64,000 nt of DNA, from positions 124,001 through 188,000 of the forward strand of contig NZ_VFWZ01000011.1 of NCBI RefSeq assembly GCF_006443095.1. The letters run 5' to 3'. Shown in pieces: positions 62,802 through 64,000 of this stretch (position 1 is the first letter of the stretch; every line of letters starts with the position of its first letter). Below the pieces are notes generated by a model that saw only the letters and a program-made list of their open reading frames with translations, made no database searches and had not been told where the DNA came from. Position numbers and translations under genes: made by a program. The DNA is from Aquimarina algicola (GTDB taxonomy: Bacteria; Bacteroidota; Bacteroidia; Flavobacteriales; Flavobacteriaceae).

Positions 62802-63572
62802 CTATTCTTCCTTATTATTGTCAGCTTCCTTGTAAGTATAGACAACTTTGATATCCCCACGATCATCTAAAATGTTCTCATCTTGCAAATTATCAGATTC
62901 AGGAAGTTGCTCTATAAAATTACCATTCTCATCAAAATGCTTCAAGAAATCATCTTCCTCAGGATCATAATCTTCGGATTGCCAATTATACAGCTCTGGC
63001 TTTGCAATACCTTTTTTTAGTACAAAAGCCAATATAGTACCTGTTACAATTCCTGATAAGTGACCTTCCCACGAAATTTTAGGATCAATAGGTAGCACAT
63101 ACATTACCAAGCTACCATAAATAAACACTACTATAAATGACAATGCCATTAACCTAAAATGCCTAGCTATAATTCCTTTAAAAAATAAAAAACCAAATAG
63201 CATATATATAATACCACTCGCTCCTATATGATTTGCAGAACGTCCTATCAACCAAGTAAAAAGTCCTGTAAAAAATAGACCTATAACAAGTACTCTCCAA
63301 GCATTGTTTTGATAGAAAAAAAATAATGCAGAAGAAAGTATTAATAATGGTAAAGTATTATGCCATAAATGAGATATATCACCGTGAATAAATGGAGAGA
63401 ATAAAATACCTCTTAACCCAATAACAGTTCTAGGGAATACGCCTAAATGATTTAAATCCAAATTGAATCTAACTTCAAACCAAAAAACAATCCAAATTAA
63501 CAAAACAAATAATAAAGGATAACCTACAATCCCTGTATTGAATTTAAAATATGTATCATCATCTTGTTTCAT
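62802..63572 (-). CDS. Rhomboid-family intramembrane serine protease
   Basis: The 256-residue protein has six predicted transmembrane helices. The catalytic serine is Ser119 in GASG and the partner histidine His171 in WEGHLSG; HxxxHN (HLWHNTLPL, residues 68-76) is also present. It should cleave transmembrane substrates within the inner membrane; the substrate is unknown. A hydrophilic acidic C-terminal tail (about 195-256) is cytoplasmic or periplasmic. The gene is divergent from rarA across about 126 bases. Confidence 0.93.
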   Translation of the reverse strand: MKQDDDTYFKFNTGIVGYPLLFVLLIWIVFWFEVRFNLDLNHLGVFPRTVIGLRGILFSPFIHGDISHLWHNTLPLLILSSALFFFYQNNAWRVLVIGLFFTGLFTWLIGRSANHIGASGIIYMLFGFLFFKGIIARHFRLMALSFIVVFIYGSLVMYVLPIDPKISWEGHLSGIVTGTILAFVLKKGIAKPELYNWQSEDYDPEEDDFLKHFDENGNFIEQLPESDNLQDENILDDRGDIKVVYTYKEADNNKEE

Positions 63573-63686
63573 ACATAAAAGATATCAAAAAAAAGTCCAA
63601 AATAGTTTATAAGTAAAAATGACAGTATGTTTTTTATCTAAAATCAATACTCTAAACTAATGACGATTAATATATCTATATCTTCG

Positions 63687-63694
63687 TAAATTTG
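63687..63694 (+). promoter_or_regulatory. -7 promoter element for rarA (leaderless candidate)
   Basis: TAAATTTG matches TAnnTTTG and ends 4 bases before the ATG at 63699. If transcription starts the usual few bases after the element, the mRNA is leaderless. Confidence 0.5.
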
Positions 63695-63698
63695 TTAT

Positions 63699-64000
63699 AT
63701 GAATAACAATAAACCTTTAGCAGAACGAATTCGACCTAAATCATTGAATGAATATCTTAGTCAAGATCACTTGATAGGCAGTAATGGTTCACTTACGCAA
63801 CAAATCAAGAAAGGAATAATACCTTCTTTAATCTTATGGGGGCCACCAGGAGTAGGAAAAACTACTCTTGCCAATATCATTGCTAGTGAATCCGAAAGAC
63901 CTTTTTATACATTGAGTGCTATTAATAGCGGCGTAAAAGAAGTCAGAGAAGTCATTGATAAGGCAAAACAGAGCGGAGGGTTATTTACTGCAAAAAATCC
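63699..64000 (+). CDS. rarA: Replication-associated recombination protein RarA (5' part, cut by the window edge)
   Basis: The first 100 codons of an AAA+ ATPase are visible: MNNNKPLAERIRPKSLNEYL, the Walker A motif LILWGPPGVGKTTLANIIA and FYTLSAINSGVKEVREVI. This is the RarA/MgsA (Werner-interacting protein) family, which acts at stalled replication forks. The frame is open to the window end, so the clamp-loader-like C-terminus is not seen. It is divergent from the rhomboid gene. Confidence 0.93.
   Translation, partial: MNNNKPLAERIRPKSLNEYLSQDHLIGSNGSLTQQIKKGIIPSLILWGPPGVGKTTLANIIASESERPFYTLSAINSGVKEVREVIDKAKQSGGLFTAKN

Noticed and set aside
1..64000. tRNA genes, insertion sequences, phage genes or attachment sites
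   Set aside because: No cloverleaf, transposase, integrase or terminal inverted repeat was found in the gaps; gene content is chromosomal core plus one surface locus.

Overview
This window is a stretch of core chromosome from a low-GC member of the Bacteroidota, most likely a marine member of the Flavobacteriia (Aquimarina-like; the genus is a guess). The evidence is as follows. Promoters match the Bacteroidota TTTG-N19-21-TAnnTTTG consensus. Many genes lack Shine-Dalgarno sequences. SusC/SusD pairs, a FecI/FecR/TonB-receptor set, DUF4293, CtlX and a Rho with a long disordered insert are all present. The gene order rpsL-rpsG-fusA-rpsJ ... rpoA-rplQ-carA-eno-gltA is typical of the group. No tRNA, rRNA, insertion sequence, prophage or CRISPR array was seen.

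Layout. 1-6.6 kb: end of a membrane protein gene, an ABC exporter, truA, a phosphodiesterase, a DUF4293 protein, rho and msrA. 7.1-10.9 kb: a secreted SH3/long-helix protein, folD and ffh. 11-19.7 kb: an accessory cell-surface locus. Three lipoprotein genes on the minus strand (two multi-FAS1 proteins and a two-module cysteine lipoprotein) lie divergent from an ECF sigma factor, a FecR anti-sigma factor and a TonB-dependent transducer. 19.7-24.5 kb: a GNAT acetyltransferase, argS, an SDR/DUF2867 protein and a CpcT/CpeT-like lipoprotein. 24.5-28 kb: an Rrf2 regulator with three enzymes acting on arginine or citrulline (ctlX, an amidinotransferase-fold hydrolase and arginase). 28.3-32.3 kb: gltA, eno and carA. 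32.4-49.8 kb: the joined str, S10, spc and alpha ribosomal operons, about 31 genes all on the minus strand, transcribed from a near-perfect promoter at 49.86-49.89 kb. 50-62 kb: two SusC/SusD sets on the plus strand without carbohydrate enzymes. 62-64 kb: rlmB, a rhomboid protease and the start of rarA.

How it works together. The ribosomal cluster is compact except at four gaps: rpsJ-rplC, infA-rpmJ, rpsM-rpsK and rpsK-rpsD. Each gap holds a hairpin, an internal promoter or an intrinsic-terminator-like element, so this is where RNA-level control probably sits. The two susC genes have matched promoters (TTG-N20-GAnnTTTG, 28 nt from the ATG, followed by GGCTAATTC), which suggests shared housekeeping-type expression rather than sugar-induced loci. 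The FecI/FecR/TonB set next to the FAS1 lipoproteins looks like a trans-envelope signalling locus whose ligand or targets may be the divergent surface lipoproteins.

Limits: all family calls come from reading the translated sequence. No database search or RNA folding was run.
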